Positions 16,046 to 25,733 of a DNA stretch of 64,000 nucleotides are shown here, piece by piece. Made by a program: the position numbers and the translations under genes. The notes below the pieces were generated by a model. That model made no database searches and had not been told where the DNA came from. It saw only the letters and a program-made list of their open reading frames with translations. Origin of the DNA: Desulfosudis sp034189195 (GTDB lineage: Bacteria > Desulfobacterota > Desulfobacteria > Desulfobacterales > Desulfosudaceae); assembly GCA_034189195.1 (NCBI GenBank), contig JAXHVI010000179.1, forward strand, positions 22,389-86,388, in the 5' to 3' direction. Position 1 is the first letter of the stretch. Every line of letters starts with the position of its first letter.

Positions 16046-18793
16046 ATGAACCGACACGTGAACGCCATATCCGGACGCCTGAGCCTGCGGCCGCCCCAGC
16101 GACAATCCCTGGAAATCCTGCACCGTATCACCGAGATTGCCCCGCCCGGCAAAGGTGCCGACCCGGCGGCCCTGCTGGCGGCCATTCAACGCGAGTTTCC
16201 GGGGGTCATGGATTTTGAACGGGAGTTCTGCTCCCTGTGTTTTGCCCTGGCCACCGGCGTGGGCAAGACCCGGCTGATGGGCGCGTTTATCTCCTACCTG
16301 TATCTGGCCCACGGCATCGGCAATTTTTTTGTGCTGGCCCCCAACCTGACCATTTACAACAAACTGATCACTGATTTTACACCCAACACGCCCAAGTATG
16401 TCTTTACCGGCATTGCCGAACTGGCGGTCTGTCCGCCGGTGGTGATTACCGGCGATACCTATGAAAATGGTGTCGGCGTCCGGGAGCCCCGAAGAGAACG
16501 GCTTTTGCCCGGCCTGAATGAATACGAAGGCGTCCATATCAACATTTTCAATATTTCCAAAATCAACACCGAAGTGCGCGGCGGCAGATCGCCCCGCATC
16601 AAGCGCCTGTCCGAATACATCGGCGAAAGTTATTTTGACTACCTGGCCGGTCTGCCCGACCTGGTGCTGCTGATGGATGAATCTCACCGCTACCGGGCCA
16701 GCGCCGGGGTGCGGGCCATCAATGAACTTAAACCGGTTCTGGGGCTGGAGCTGACGGCCACCCCGTTTGTGGAAACAAGCCGGGGGCCGGTTCCCTTTAA
16801 AAACGTGATTTACGATTATCCCCTGGGCCGGGCCATGGCCGACGGGTTTGTTAAAGAGCCGGCCGTGGTGACGCGCAAAAATTTCAACCCGGCCGGGATG
16901 TCGGCGGAGGAAATCGAACGGTTGAAGCTGGAGGACGGCCTGCGTCTTCATGAAAGCGTCAAGGTGGAGCTGGAGACCTATGCCCGTAAAAGCGGCAATG
17001 CCATCGTCAAGCCTTTTCTGCTGGTGGTCGCCCGGGACACCACCCACGCAGCCCAGTTGCTGCGATTGATTCAGTCCGACGCCTTTTTTGAGGGGCGTTA
17101 CAAAAACAAGGTTATTCAGGTGGATTCCAGCCAGACCGGCAAGGCGGAAGAGGAGATGATCGAGCGGCTGCTCAAGGTGGAGCAGGCCGACGAACCCACG
17201 GAAATCGTCATTCACGTCAATATGCTCAAAGAAGGCTGGGACGTTACCAACCTTTACACCATCGTGCCGCTGCGGGCCGCCAACGCGCGGATTCTGATCG
17301 AGCAGTCCATCGGCCGGGGCCTGCGCCTTCCCTACGGTCGGCGGACCGGCGTCATGGCCGTGGACCGGCTGAACATCGTGGCCCACGACCGGTTTCAGGA
17401 GATCATCAACGAAGCCAACCAACCCGATTCGGCCATTCGCCTGCGGGCGGTGGTGCTGGATGACGCGGATCTGGACCGCCAGACAGCCACCCTGGTGTCA
17501 CGCCCGAGTTTAGAAGAAAAGCTGGGCATCAGGCCCGCGCAGACCACCACCAATACCCGGATCGTGGGGCAGGACGAACCGCCCATCTTCTCCCGGCCCG
17601 AAGAGCAAGCGGTGGCCCGGATAGCCCTGGAGGAAATCCACAAACTGTCCAACCAGCCCGAAACCCTGCCCAGCCTGACCCGTTTGAACAAACCTGAAAT
17701 TCAAGCCGCCATCGTCAAAGCCGTCGAACGGCGACGGCCCTCTCACCAGCAGATGGCGCTGGAAGGCGTTGAGGAGAATCTGGACATTGCCGACGTGGTG
17801 GCCAAAACCAGCGAACTGGTGACCCGGCAGACCATCGACATTCCGCGCATTCTGGTGGTTCCCGGAGGAGAGGTAAAAACAGGCTTCAAGCCTTTTACCC
17901 TGGATTTGAAAGCCCTGAATTATCCCGCGGTTTCCGATGATTTATGGATTCAGCACCTGCGCACCAGCCAACTGGAAGTGTTGGCCATGGGACAGAGCGG
18001 GCTTGAAGAGACAAAACCGGAGGATTACGTAGTCAGCGGCCTGGTCGACTTTGATGATATCTCTTACGATGACCAGGCTGAACTTCTCTACAATCTGGCC
18101 GAACAGGTGGTCCGTCACTTTCAATCCTATTTGTCTGAAGACGAGACCCGAAAGGTGCTGCGCTGTCGTCAGAAGGAAATCGCCCGGTTCGTCCACGCTC
18201 AGATGCAGGAGCATTACTGGGAGGACGCGGTTGAATATAAAGTTGTGATCAGCAAGGGATTTACCGAACTCAAAGAGACCGCCTATTCCTACTCCAAATC
18301 AGAACCGCCGATGAATTATCGGGTTTCTCCGGAAGACAAGAGCAACATGTCAAAATATCTGTTTGCGGGGTTTGAACGGTGCCTCTATCCGGTGCAAAAG
18401 TTTGCTGCCGAGGCGGAACGAAGGCTGGCTGTCATACTTGAACGGGAGGCCGTCAAATGGTTCAAGCCGGTCCTGGGGCAGTTTCAGATTTTTTATCGTC
18501 ACAACGCCGATTATTCTGAATATCAACCCGACTTTGTAGCGGAAACGGACAACATCAATCTCATGCTTGAACCCAAGGCAAGCAATCAGATGGAAGACCC
18601 GGTCGTCCTTGCCAAGAAGGATGCGGCCGTAAAATGGTGCGCCAATGCGTCAAATCATGCCCGGACGTATGGCGGCAAACCCTGGCGCTATGTGCTGATT
18701 CCCCACAATGAAATTGCGGAAAACATGACGCTGGCGGCACTGACGGCCCGATTCGGGTATAGTCTTGATTTTTCAGGAGCGGGAAAAGAATAA
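16046..18793 (+). CDS. Type III restriction endonuclease subunit Res (helicase-nuclease)
   Basis: This 915-residue SF2 translocase/nuclease partners with Mod to cut unmethylated DNA. Helicase motifs are ATGVGKT (residues 69-75), DESH (211-214), LTATP (motif III-like), HVNMLKEGWDV (motif V region) and QSIGRGLRLP (motif VI). Near the C-terminus YQPDFV followed by LEPKA fits a PD-(D/E)xK nuclease site. I place the start at the ATG at 16046, with GGAG upstream, 13 bases after the mod stop; an in-frame start inside mod is less likely. All motifs appear intact. Confidence 0.9.
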   Translation: MNRHVNAISGRLSLRPPQRQSLEILHRITEIAPPGKGADPAALLAAIQREFPGVMDFEREFCSLCFALATGVGKTRLMGAFISYLYLAHGIGNFFVLAPNLTIYNKLITDFTPNTPKYVFTGIAELAVCPPVVITGDTYENGVGVREPRRERLLPGLNEYEGVHINIFNISKINTEVRGGRSPRIKRLSEYIGESYFDYLAGLPDLVLLMDESHRYRASAGVRAINELKPVLGLELTATPFVETSRGPVPFKNVIYDYPLGRAMADGFVKEPAVVTRKNFNPAGMSAEEIERLKLEDGLRLHESVKVELETYARKSGNAIVKPFLLVVARDTTHAAQLLRLIQSDAFFEGRYKNKVIQVDSSQTGKAEEEMIERLLKVEQADEPTEIVIHVNMLKEGWDVTNLYTIVPLRAANARILIEQSIGRGLRLPYGRRTGVMAVDRLNIVAHDRFQEIINEANQPDSAIRLRAVVLDDADLDRQTATLVSRPSLEEKLGIRPAQTTTNTRIVGQDEPPIFSRPEEQAVARIALEEIHKLSNQPETLPSLTRLNKPEIQAAIVKAVERRRPSHQQMALEGVEENLDIADVVAKTSELVTRQTIDIPRILVVPGGEVKTGFKPFTLDLKALNYPAVSDDLWIQHLRTSQLEVLAMGQSGLEETKPEDYVVSGLVDFDDISYDDQAELLYNLAEQVVRHFQSYLSEDETRKVLRCRQKEIARFVHAQMQEHYWEDAVEYKVVISKGFTELKETAYSYSKSEPPMNYRVSPEDKSNMSKYLFAGFERCLYPVQKFAAEAERRLAVILEREAVKWFKPVLGQFQIFYRHNADYSEYQPDFVAETDNINLMLEPKASNQMEDPVVLAKKDAAVKWCANASNHARTYGGKPWRYVLIPHNEIAENMTLAALTARFGYSLDFSGAGKE

Positions 18794-18823
18794 CCGGCAA
18801 CAACGATTTTTGGGAAACAGACC

Positions 18824-20292
18824 ATGACAACAGGACGCAATGATCCCTGCCCCTGCGGCAGCGGGAAAAAATACAAACGGTGTTGTCTGGCTAAAACAGC
18901 CACATCCGTCCAGGATTTGCACTATCAGCGATTGTCCGATGCGTATGATCGGCTGGTCGACCGTCTGTCCGCCCATGCCGAAAAGGTCTTCGGCAGGGAG
19001 GCGGTTCGTGTGGCCATGGACGAGCTTCTGCTGTGGCCGGAAGAAGAAGACATTAATGAAGAAACCCTTCGCCGGATCGGCCCCCTGTTCTGGCCGTTTT
19101 ACCTGTTTAACTGGGAATACGATCCCATTGATGCCTTGATAAAGCTTGAGGGACCGGAGGAGCGGACGGTGGCCGAGCTGTACGCCGAGAGCCGAGGGTC
19201 CAGGCTTGATTCGCAAGAGAAACTGCTGATCGAAAGCATCAATCGCAGGCCGTACACGTTCATGGAAGTGATAAGCGTGAACCGGGGAAGGGGCATGACG
19301 CTGCAAGACATTCTCAAAGGCGACCTGATTGAGGTCTGCGAGCGCATGGGGTCTCAATATGCGCAGCCGGGTGATGTGTTTTTTGGCCGGGCCGTTACCG
19401 TGGACGGCGTTGGCATGCTGATCGGGCTGGCGCCGACCATTATTCCCCCCGGCCACAAAACAGCCGTCATTCAATTAAGACGGCAAATGCGGCGGAATCG
19501 GGCCGTCATTGACGACGAAGCACTATATGATTGGGACACGGAAATCCGGGACCTGTATTTTGATATTGACCATTCACTGCAAGCCGGTCCGCAAATGTGC
19601 AACACGGACGGCCACTTGTTGGAATTTCATCGGCTGATTTACGATATCTCCTCCACCGATGAGGCTTTTAAAAAGCTCTGCGGCCTGTGCGTTACCATGA
19701 CTCCGGAAGAATTAAGCGCCGACGCGGAACGGGACGATACCGGCCGGATTGTTAGGATCGAGTTTCCCTGGAACCGGCATGGGCACAAGAAGCTTTCCGG
19801 ACTGCCCAATACAACCCTGGGCCATATCTCCATCGACGGCCAGAGGCTGACGGCGGAAGCCAATTCGGCCCAGCGGGCGGCGGNNNNNNNNNNNNNNNNN
19901 NNNNNNNNNNNNNNNNNNNNNNNNNNNNNNNNNNNNNNNNNNNNNNNNNNNNNNNNNNNNNNNNNNNNNNNNNNNNNNNNNNNTTTCCCTGGAACCGGCA
20001 TGGGCACAAGAAGCTTTCCGGACTGCCCAATACAACCCTGGGCCATATCTCCATCGACGGCCAGAGGCTGACGGCGGAAGCCAATTCGGCCCAGCGGGCG
20101 GCGGCCTTGCGCCGGGAGATCGACACCCGGCTTGGCGATATCGGCCAATTAAAGGTCGATGTAATAAAGGATCCGGAAGTAATGATGGGCCAACCCGCAG
20201 ATGGCGCAGGTGAAATAGAACACTCGAAGGAACATAAAGAGCTGATGAAAATGAATCCAATGCTGAAATTCAGGAGGGCCAAATGGATTTGA
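18824..20292 (+). CDS. SEC-C motif protein downstream of res, interrupted by assembly gap
   Basis: The protein opens with the SEC-C zinc motif, DPCPCGSGKKYKRCC (residues ~7-21), followed by about 390 residues of mixed alpha/beta sequence without recognised catalytic motifs. A run of 100 N (19884-19983) interrupts it. The 121 bases before and after the gap are identical. Collapsing them restores one open frame that passes from SAQRAA to ALRREIDTRLGDI and stops at 20292, giving about 415 residues. The stop overlaps the start of the next gene at 20283. SEC-C domains occur in SecA and in many mobile or defence-associated proteins; the role here is unknown. Confidence 0.7.
19763..19883 (+). repeat. 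121-bp sequence duplicated on both sides of the N gap (left copy)
   Basis: Bases 19763-19883 are identical to 19984-20104. The two copies directly abut the 100-N run, the typical look of two contig ends that overlap but were scaffolded instead of merged. A true tandem duplication is possible but would break the reading frame. Confidence 0.8.
19884..19983. other. Assembly gap of 100 N
   Basis: Exactly 100 unknown bases, the conventional placeholder for a gap of unknown size. The identical flanks suggest the true gap length is negative (overlapping contigs). Confidence 0.95.
19984..20104 (+). repeat. 121-bp sequence duplicated on both sides of the N gap (right copy)
   Basis: Second copy of 19763-19883. 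After it the sequence continues uniquely into the 3' end of the SEC-C gene in the frame expected if the two copies are one. Confidence 0.8.
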
Positions 20293-21122
20293 AAATACTG
20301 GCGGAAACGCCGCCCTGGGAGTGGCCGGAAGATGTGGACAGGATGCTTCTGTCCATTCTTACGGATGGCCGGGCCGACGCTGACGACCGCATTCTGGCCG
20401 CGGATCTGGCAGGAGATTTTTCCGTGATCAACGATGCGCTGGTCGATGCGCTGTTGACCATTCTTCAAAACAGGGATGAGTCGGAGGAGATGCGCGGCAC
20501 CGCCGCCGTCTCCCTGGGGCCGGTGCTTGAATACACCGGCACGGACGGATTTGACGACCTGGATGACGACAACCCGGTTTCAGCGGCCACGATCGACCAC
20601 ATTCAGAAATCCCTTCGCCGCCTTTACACGGACGCCGGAGTGCCCGAAGATGTGCGGCGGCGGATACTGGAGGCATCGGTTCGATCCCGTCAGGACTGGC
20701 ACCAGGACGCTGTTCGGGCGGCATGGTCCGGTAAGGATCCGGAATGGCGGCTGACGGCGGTTTTTGCGATGCGCTGGGTCGGCGGTTTTGAAAACCAGAT
20801 TCTCGAAGCCCTGAAAAGCGACGACCCGGATGTCCATTACGAGGCGGTTTGCGCGGCCGGTGCTTGGGGACTGGATGGGGCCTGGCCCCACGTGTCCAAA
20901 CTCATCGAATCAAAAACGACCGACAAGGAACTGCTGCTGGCCGCCATTGAGGCCGCGGTCAACATTCAGCCCCGGGAGGCGGGAATGCTTCTGGCGGACC
21001 TGACCGACTCCGAAGACCAGGACATTGCCGACACCGCTTATGAGGCGATGATCATGGCCGCAGGAATATCGGAAGACGGCTTTGATGATGACGAGGAATA
21101 CGACGAAGAATACGATACATAA
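20283..21122 (+). CDS. HEAT-repeat-like acidic protein
   Basis: This 279-residue, strongly acidic protein begins at the ATG at 20283 behind CAGGAGGG and overlaps the SEC-C gene stop by 10 bases. It contains repeated helical pairs: DRILAADLAGDFSVINDALVDALL, DPEWRLTAVFAMRWVGGFENQIL, DPDVHYEAVCAAGAWG and DKELLLAAIEAAVNI. These resemble HEAT/PBS-lyase repeats used as protein-binding scaffolds. It ends in an Asp/Glu/Tyr-rich tail. It is the last gene of the island and is probably co-transcribed with mod-res-SEC-C. No enzymatic function is visible. Confidence 0.65.
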   Translation: MDLKILAETPPWEWPEDVDRMLLSILTDGRADADDRILAADLAGDFSVINDALVDALLTILQNRDESEEMRGTAAVSLGPVLEYTGTDGFDDLDDDNPVSAATIDHIQKSLRRLYTDAGVPEDVRRRILEASVRSRQDWHQDAVRAAWSGKDPEWRLTAVFAMRWVGGFENQILEALKSDDPDVHYEAVCAAGAWGLDGAWPHVSKLIESKTTDKELLLAAIEAAVNIQPREAGMLLADLTDSEDQDIADTAYEAMIMAAGISEDGFDDDEEYDEEYDT

Positions 21123-21127
21123 ACCGC

Positions 21128-22690
21128 CTACCGCCACTGCCACACGGCCTGGCGGTCTTTTTCAATAAAGTGCAGGTAACCGAGATCAAACAGCTGTTGA
21201 ATGCTCAGTTGAACAAAATCCAGGGGCTTGTTCAGGGCAGCGGACAGGTATTGGGAAAGGGCTGCCGCAGGCGGGATGCCGTTGCCCAGGGCAAAGGCAG
21301 GGGCCGTTTCCACAAGGTCATGTGAGAGCAGGCCAAACACAATCTCCATTTTCTGCTTTCCCAGGTAGCGCAGCTGGTCGGCCTCGCTTAACGTTCCCTT
21401 GTAAAACTCTCTTTCGATCCGCTCCTCGTCTTGTCGAATTTCTTTAAAGTAGCACTCCTCCACGAACTGTTCGATCGCTTGCGGACTTAAAGAAGAGGTG
21501 CGCACGATGGACCGGTTGGCGTCAAACTCGTCCCAGTTGTCGGAAAGCAGTTCAAGATCGTAGTCGCCGATATGCTCTTTTACGTCGGTGCCGGGAAACG
21601 GCACCAGAAAGTGATAGCCGTACTCCGCACCCAGTTCCCGAGCAAAGCGGTCCGACGCGGCCAGGGTCTCGGCGGTTTCTCCGGGAAGGCCCGCGATAAA
21701 GGAGCCGAACACCCGCATGCCTGCGGCTTTGGAATCGGCCACGGCCCGGCGGATTCGGTCCAGGGTGATGGTTTTGCCGATGCGGTCGAGCATCTCCTGG
21801 TTGCCGGATTCAAAACCGAAAAAGATGGTATCGCACCCGGCATGGCGCATTCGTGCCAGCAGTTCCGGGGTCACCGAATCGGCCCTGGCAAACACCGTCC
21901 AGCAGAACTCCAGGTTCCGGCGCTCGATTTCAGCGCACACCTCGCGTACGCGCCTGGCGTTGGATGTGAAAAAATCGTCGGCAAAGTTGATCCGTTCAAA
22001 CCCGAAGGCCAGCAGGCTTTCAATCTCATCCACCACGCGCCGGGGATCGCGGTTGCGCACCCGGCTGCCCACCATGCGGCGGCCCTGGCAGAAGATGCAT
22101 TTACCCGGACATCCCCGGCTGGTGATGATGCTTGCGGGAAACCCCATGGCCAGATACCGGGACATGGGAAGCAGATGCCGGGCCGGCAGGGGCAGGCGGT
22201 CCAGGTCGCCGATCAGATCCCGTGAGCCGGTAAAGCGCACGGCCTCGCCCTCTTTGAAAGCGATGCCGGCAATGCCGGGCCACGCCTTGCGATCCCTGAT
22301 AACCGGCGTTAACTCGGCAATGGTCGCTTCTCCCTCGCCCACCACGATGAGGTCAATCTCAGGAAACCGGGTCAGGGTATTCCCGTAATCAAAGCTCACA
22401 TGGGGCCCGCCCATGATCGTAATGGCTTCGGGAAAAAGTTGCCCGGCGGTTTTGAGCAGATTGGCCGCGGCATTAAAATTCAGGGTCACCGAGTTGGTGC
22501 CGATGACATCCGGTCCAAAGGCCGACAGTTCGGCTTCCATTTTTTCCGGGGACCAGGCCCGGACCATGTAGTCAAAGAGGCGAACATCGGCACCGGCGGC
22601 CTCAAATGCGGCCGCGGCATAGCAAAGGCCCAGGGGCGGAGAGGGTCCCTCGGCCAGGGGATAGGGGGAGGCAAGCAGGGCGACTTTCAA
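21128..22690 (-). CDS. B12-binding domain radical SAM protein (BchE/Elp-like)
   Basis: The N-terminal ~150 residues are a cobalamin-binding Rossmann domain (LKVALLASPY, PPLGLCYAAAAFEAAG, IMGGPHVS). Next come the radical SAM cluster motif RGCPGKCIFC and the family segments INFADDFFTSN, FGFESGNQEML and GSFIAGLPGET. These enzymes perform methyl transfer or cyclisation on unknown substrates. No ATG lies near the N-terminus. I place the start at TTG 22690, with GGGA upstream and matching the usual beginning of the domain; an upstream TTG at 22741 is an alternative. It is convergent with the HEAT-repeat gene, separated by 5 bases. Confidence 0.85.
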   Translation of the reverse strand: MKVALLASPYPLAEGPSPPLGLCYAAAAFEAAGADVRLFDYMVRAWSPEKMEAELSAFGPDVIGTNSVTLNFNAAANLLKTAGQLFPEAITIMGGPHVSFDYGNTLTRFPEIDLIVVGEGEATIAELTPVIRDRKAWPGIAGIAFKEGEAVRFTGSRDLIGDLDRLPLPARHLLPMSRYLAMGFPASIITSRGCPGKCIFCQGRRMVGSRVRNRDPRRVVDEIESLLAFGFERINFADDFFTSNARRVREVCAEIERRNLEFCWTVFARADSVTPELLARMRHAGCDTIFFGFESGNQEMLDRIGKTITLDRIRRAVADSKAAGMRVFGSFIAGLPGETAETLAASDRFARELGAEYGYHFLVPFPGTDVKEHIGDYDLELLSDNWDEFDANRSIVRTSSLSPQAIEQFVEECYFKEIRQDEERIEREFYKGTLSEADQLRYLGKQKMEIVFGLLSHDLVETAPAFALGNGIPPAAALSQYLSAALNKPLDFVQLSIQQLFDLGYLHFIEKDRQAVWQWR

Positions 22691-22969
22691 TGGCGTTCCC
22701 GTATGTGGTTGTTCCGCCTGGCGTCTGTGATGCAATGGCAAACGAAAAAATTAAAAATTCAGGCTAAAGGAAAATATGCAAATTCCGCTGGGGTGTCAAC
22801 AAAAAGGTTTGGCCCCTCCAAATCGAAATCGGGACCGGCGGGGAAACAGGTTGCGCAGGGGCGGTGTTTTCTGTTATAAAACTTTGTTAAGAAGATAAAA
22901 AAGCCCGTTTTCCGAAACCTGTGACATTACCAGCCTGATTCGCGTCAAATTCAACAGGGCAACTCCACC

Positions 22970-23347
22970 ATGCGCTCCCCTCTTGAAAGTGCCAACACAA
23001 TTCTTTACTGTGCCCGGTGGGAAGAGACCGTTTCTTTTTATAAGGAGGGGCTGGGGCTGGGCGTCACCTTTTCAACCGGCTGGTTTGTGGAGTTTGCCCT
23101 GACCGGCAGTGCCCGGCTGAGCATTGCCGATGCGCGCCATGCAACGGTCCGGACCGGACCGGAAAAAGGGATGACCCTGTCCCTGGAGGTGGACGATCTC
23201 CAGGCGGCATGGAACGCGCTCCGCGACGCCGGTCTTGTGCCCGGTGAAATCAAATCCCACGCCTGGAACGCCAGGGTCTTTTACCTGTTTGATCCGGAGG
23301 GGCATCGCCTGGAGTTCTGGCAGCGCTGTGTGCCACCGCACGAATGA
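22970..23347 (+). CDS. VOC-family (glyoxalase/bleomycin resistance-like) protein
   Basis: This 125-residue single VOC module starts ANTILYCARWEETVSFYKEGLGL and contains the two beta-alpha-beta-beta-beta units. The C-terminal metal-ligand strand is FYLFDPEGHRLEFWQ, with the conserved Glu. The N-terminal His/Glu ligand is not obvious. Family members bind metals and act as lyases, dioxygenases or binding proteins, so no substrate can be assigned. It lies just upstream of hcp in the same direction, but hcp has its own promoter. Confidence 0.8.
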   Translation: MRSPLESANTILYCARWEETVSFYKEGLGLGVTFSTGWFVEFALTGSARLSIADARHATVRTGPEKGMTLSLEVDDLQAAWNALRDAGLVPGEIKSHAWNARVFYLFDPEGHRLEFWQRCVPPHE

Positions 23348-23371
23348 AAAAATAAAAAAAGTTTTGCCGTC

Positions 23372-23413
23372 TTGACTTAAATCAAGGAAGGGGGGCGGCC
23401 TTTGACATAAAGT
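23372..23413 (+). promoter_or_regulatory. hcp: FNR/CRP-family (HcpR-like) box and -10 of hcp promoter
   Basis: TTGACTTAAATCAA at 23372-23385 is a near-palindrome matching the FNR/CRP half-sites TTGA-N6-TCAA. A -10-like TAAAGT lies at 23408-23413. If that hexamer is -12 to -7, transcription starts at about 23420 and the box is centred at -41.5, the class II activator position. In Desulfovibrio, hcp genes are controlled by the CRP/FNR-type regulator HcpR, which fits. Confidence 0.65.
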
Positions 23414-23465
23414 GGGTTCCGACAAAGGCAAGCAACTTACCAACCCATAAACAGGAGGCGTGAAC

Positions 23466-25112
23466 ATGTTTTGTTTTCAATGTCAGGAAACAGCCAAAAA
23501 CCAAGGCTGTACAGTCAAGGGCGTGTGCGGCAAACCCGAAGAGACCGCAGACCTTCAGGACCTGCTGATTTACGTGTGCAGGGGGATCGCGATTTACGGC
23601 GAAGCCCTGAATGCCGCCGGCACTCTGGATCGCAGCGCGGCCCATTTTATCTGCAAGGCCCTTTTTACCACCATCACCAACGTGGCCTGGGACGATGACG
23701 TGCTTATCGCCCGGATCAAAGAAGGCCTGGCGGTGCGGGATGCCGTAAAGGCAAAGGCGGGGTCTGCCGTGTCCGGCACGCTTCCCGACTGCGCCACCTG
23801 GGCATCGGAAGACAAGGCGGCCATCATGGCCAAGGCCCTGTCCGACGAGGTGCGCATCACCGCCATGGCCAACAAAGACGTGCGCTCCTTGCGGGAGCTG
23901 CTGATCCTGGGGTGCAAAGGGGTCGCCGCCTATACCGACCATGCCGCCATTCTGGGATATGAAAAGGACGATATTTACGCCTTTCTCATGGAAGCCCTGG
24001 CCTCCACCACAAAAGCGCTTTCCGTGGACGATATGGTCGGCCTGGTGATGAAGGCCGGCGAAACCGCGGTGGCGGCCATGGCCCTTCTGGATGAGGCCAA
24101 CACCGCCACCTACGGCCATCCGGAAATCACGGAAGTCAATATCGGCGTGGGCAAAAACCCCGGCATTCTGATCTCCGGCCATGACCTGAAAGACATGGAA
24201 GAGCTGCTCCGCCAGACCGAGGGCACAGGGGTGGATGTCTACACCCACGGTGAAATGCTGCCGGCCAACTACTACCCGGCTTTCAAGAAATACAGCCATT
24301 TTATCGGCAACTACGGCGGCTCCTGGTGGCACCAGAACAAGGATTTTGAGTCCTTTAACGGCGCCATTCTTCTGACCACCAACTGCCTGATTCCCATCAA
24401 GGGCGACAACACCTACAAGGACCGGCTCTTTACCACCGGCGTGGTCAACTATCCCGGCGCGGCCCACATCGCGGACCGGCCGGACGGCGGGGCCAAGGAC
24501 TTTTCCCCGATTGTTGAGCGAGCCAAAAAATGCGTGCCCCCCACGGAGATCGAAACCGGCAAGATCGTAGGCGGGTTTGCCCACCACCAGGTCCTGGCCC
24601 TGGCCGACAAGGTCGTGGACGCGGTCAAGTCCGGCGCCATCAAACGGTTCGTGGTCATGGCCGGGTGCGACGGCCGCATGAAGTCCAGAAGCTATTTTAC
24701 CGAGGTGGCCGAAGCCCTGCCCAGGGACACGGTGATCCTCACCGCCGGGTGCGCCAAGTACCGGTACAACAAGCTGAACCTGGGGGACATCGGCGGCATT
24801 CCCCGGGTCCTGGACGCGGGCCAGTGCAACGACTCCTACTCCCTGGCCGTCATTGCCCTGAAGCTCAAGGAGGTGTTCGGGCTGGCCGACATCAACGACC
24901 TGCCCATCTCCTACGACATCGCCTGGTACGAGCAGAAGGCCGTGGCCGTGCTGCTGGCCCTGCTTTTTCTGGGCGTCAAGGGCATTCGCCTGGGGCCCAC
25001 CCTGCCGGCCTTTCTCTCCCCCACCGTGGCCGGGGTCCTGGTGGACAAGTTCGACATCAAGCCCATCGGTACGGTTGCCGATGATGTGGCGGCCATGATG
25101 GCAGGCAGGTAG
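23466..25112 (+). CDS. hcp: Hybrid cluster protein (hydroxylamine/NO reductase)
   Basis: This prismane protein of 548 residues handles nitrogen-oxide stress. The N-terminal cubane-cluster ligands are C3, C6, C15 and C21 (C-x2-C-x8-C-x5-C), as in the strict-anaerobe class. Hybrid-cluster regions are visible further on: GHDLKDMEELL, THGEMLPANYYP with the His/Glu/Cys neighbourhood, LTTNCLIPIK, the AGCDGRMKSRSY and AGCAKYRYN cysteine motifs, and GQCNDSYS. The ATG at 23466 follows AGGAGG. Transcription probably starts at the FNR-like promoter at 23372-23413 and ends at the hairpin at 25137. Confidence 0.95.
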   Translation: MFCFQCQETAKNQGCTVKGVCGKPEETADLQDLLIYVCRGIAIYGEALNAAGTLDRSAAHFICKALFTTITNVAWDDDVLIARIKEGLAVRDAVKAKAGSAVSGTLPDCATWASEDKAAIMAKALSDEVRITAMANKDVRSLRELLILGCKGVAAYTDHAAILGYEKDDIYAFLMEALASTTKALSVDDMVGLVMKAGETAVAAMALLDEANTATYGHPEITEVNIGVGKNPGILISGHDLKDMEELLRQTEGTGVDVYTHGEMLPANYYPAFKKYSHFIGNYGGSWWHQNKDFESFNGAILLTTNCLIPIKGDNTYKDRLFTTGVVNYPGAAHIADRPDGGAKDFSPIVERAKKCVPPTEIETGKIVGGFAHHQVLALADKVVDAVKSGAIKRFVVMAGCDGRMKSRSYFTEVAEALPRDTVILTAGCAKYRYNKLNLGDIGGIPRVLDAGQCNDSYSLAVIALKLKEVFGLADINDLPISYDIAWYEQKAVAVLLALLFLGVKGIRLGPTLPAFLSPTVAGVLVDKFDIKPIGTVADDVAAMMAGR

Positions 25113-25136
25113 GCCTTTGGGATTGTTTCCTCCTGC

Positions 25137-25172
25137 GGCGCGTCCGGTGTATGCCGGGCGCGCCGTTTTTTT
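25137..25172 (+). terminator. Intrinsic terminator after hcp
   Basis: GGCGCG (25137-25142) pairs with CGCGCC (25159-25164), and the inner TCCGG/CCGGG arms extend the stem. It is followed immediately by GTTTTTTTT. Stem strength plus U-tract 25 bases after the stop codon make a classic rho-independent terminator. Confidence 0.85.
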
Positions 25173-25369
25173 ACGACAAAGGGTTTAAGGGGTCGAGGAT
25201 TCAAGGGGTCAAGTGTGTGGCGTCCATAAGCTTCCACCTTCTCCAAGTCGGCATCGCCCCCCTGCCCGCCAATACACCCGTCATTGCCCGGCTTCGCCGG
25301 CTGAAGACATCTGATGATCCAACATGAAAAAAACTTTCATGACGCTTCCCTGTTTGCAGTGACGCCGTC

Positions 25370-25655
25370 AGGCGTTTGAAACCATCCTGCCGAATGCCCT
25401 TACGGGCACACTACAAACCTTGATGTTGTAAGCCCGGCCCGTCTCCACAATGACGGCACCCGCCCATTGCAGTGCAGCCGAACGCGGGTGAATTTTTCGG
25501 GAAAAGCGAAAATGCTGTCTGAGCCACGCTGAAAGCGGGGCGAGTTCATTTTCGCGCCGAAAAATTCTTCGCGCGAGGGAAGCCACGCCTGTGGTGTGGC
25601 CAAGCTGCGGGGCGCGGTTCTTTTGGTACTTTTCCTGCCGCTAAGAAAAGTACAT
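25370..25655. repeat. Dispersed intergenic repeat, copy 1
   Basis: This part of the 25173-25787 intergenic stretch resembles 35395-35700. Shared blocks include CGCCCATTGCAG, GCAGCCGA, GCGAGGGAAGCCACGCCTG and TTCTTTTGGTACTTTTC, in the same order and orientation. It also carries the phrases CCCTTACGGGCA and CTACAAAC near its left edge. Open frames crossing it encode low-complexity Arg/Ser/Pro sequence and are not credible genes. Confidence 0.7.
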
Positions 25656-25733
25656 GGACAAACAAAACAAAAAAAAATCATTTAACGAAGCGTGGGCAAG
25701 ATTAAACTTGTCCGCCCCGCCCCGATTTTTTTC

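Noticed and set aside
15899..17422. Long minus-strand open frame opposite mod/res
   Set aside because: It runs antisense to clear Mod and Res motifs and has no domain of its own.
19639..20468. Minus-strand open frames crossing the N gap
   Set aside because: They include 100 unknown bases and repeat the same translated segment twice, reflecting the duplicated contig ends.
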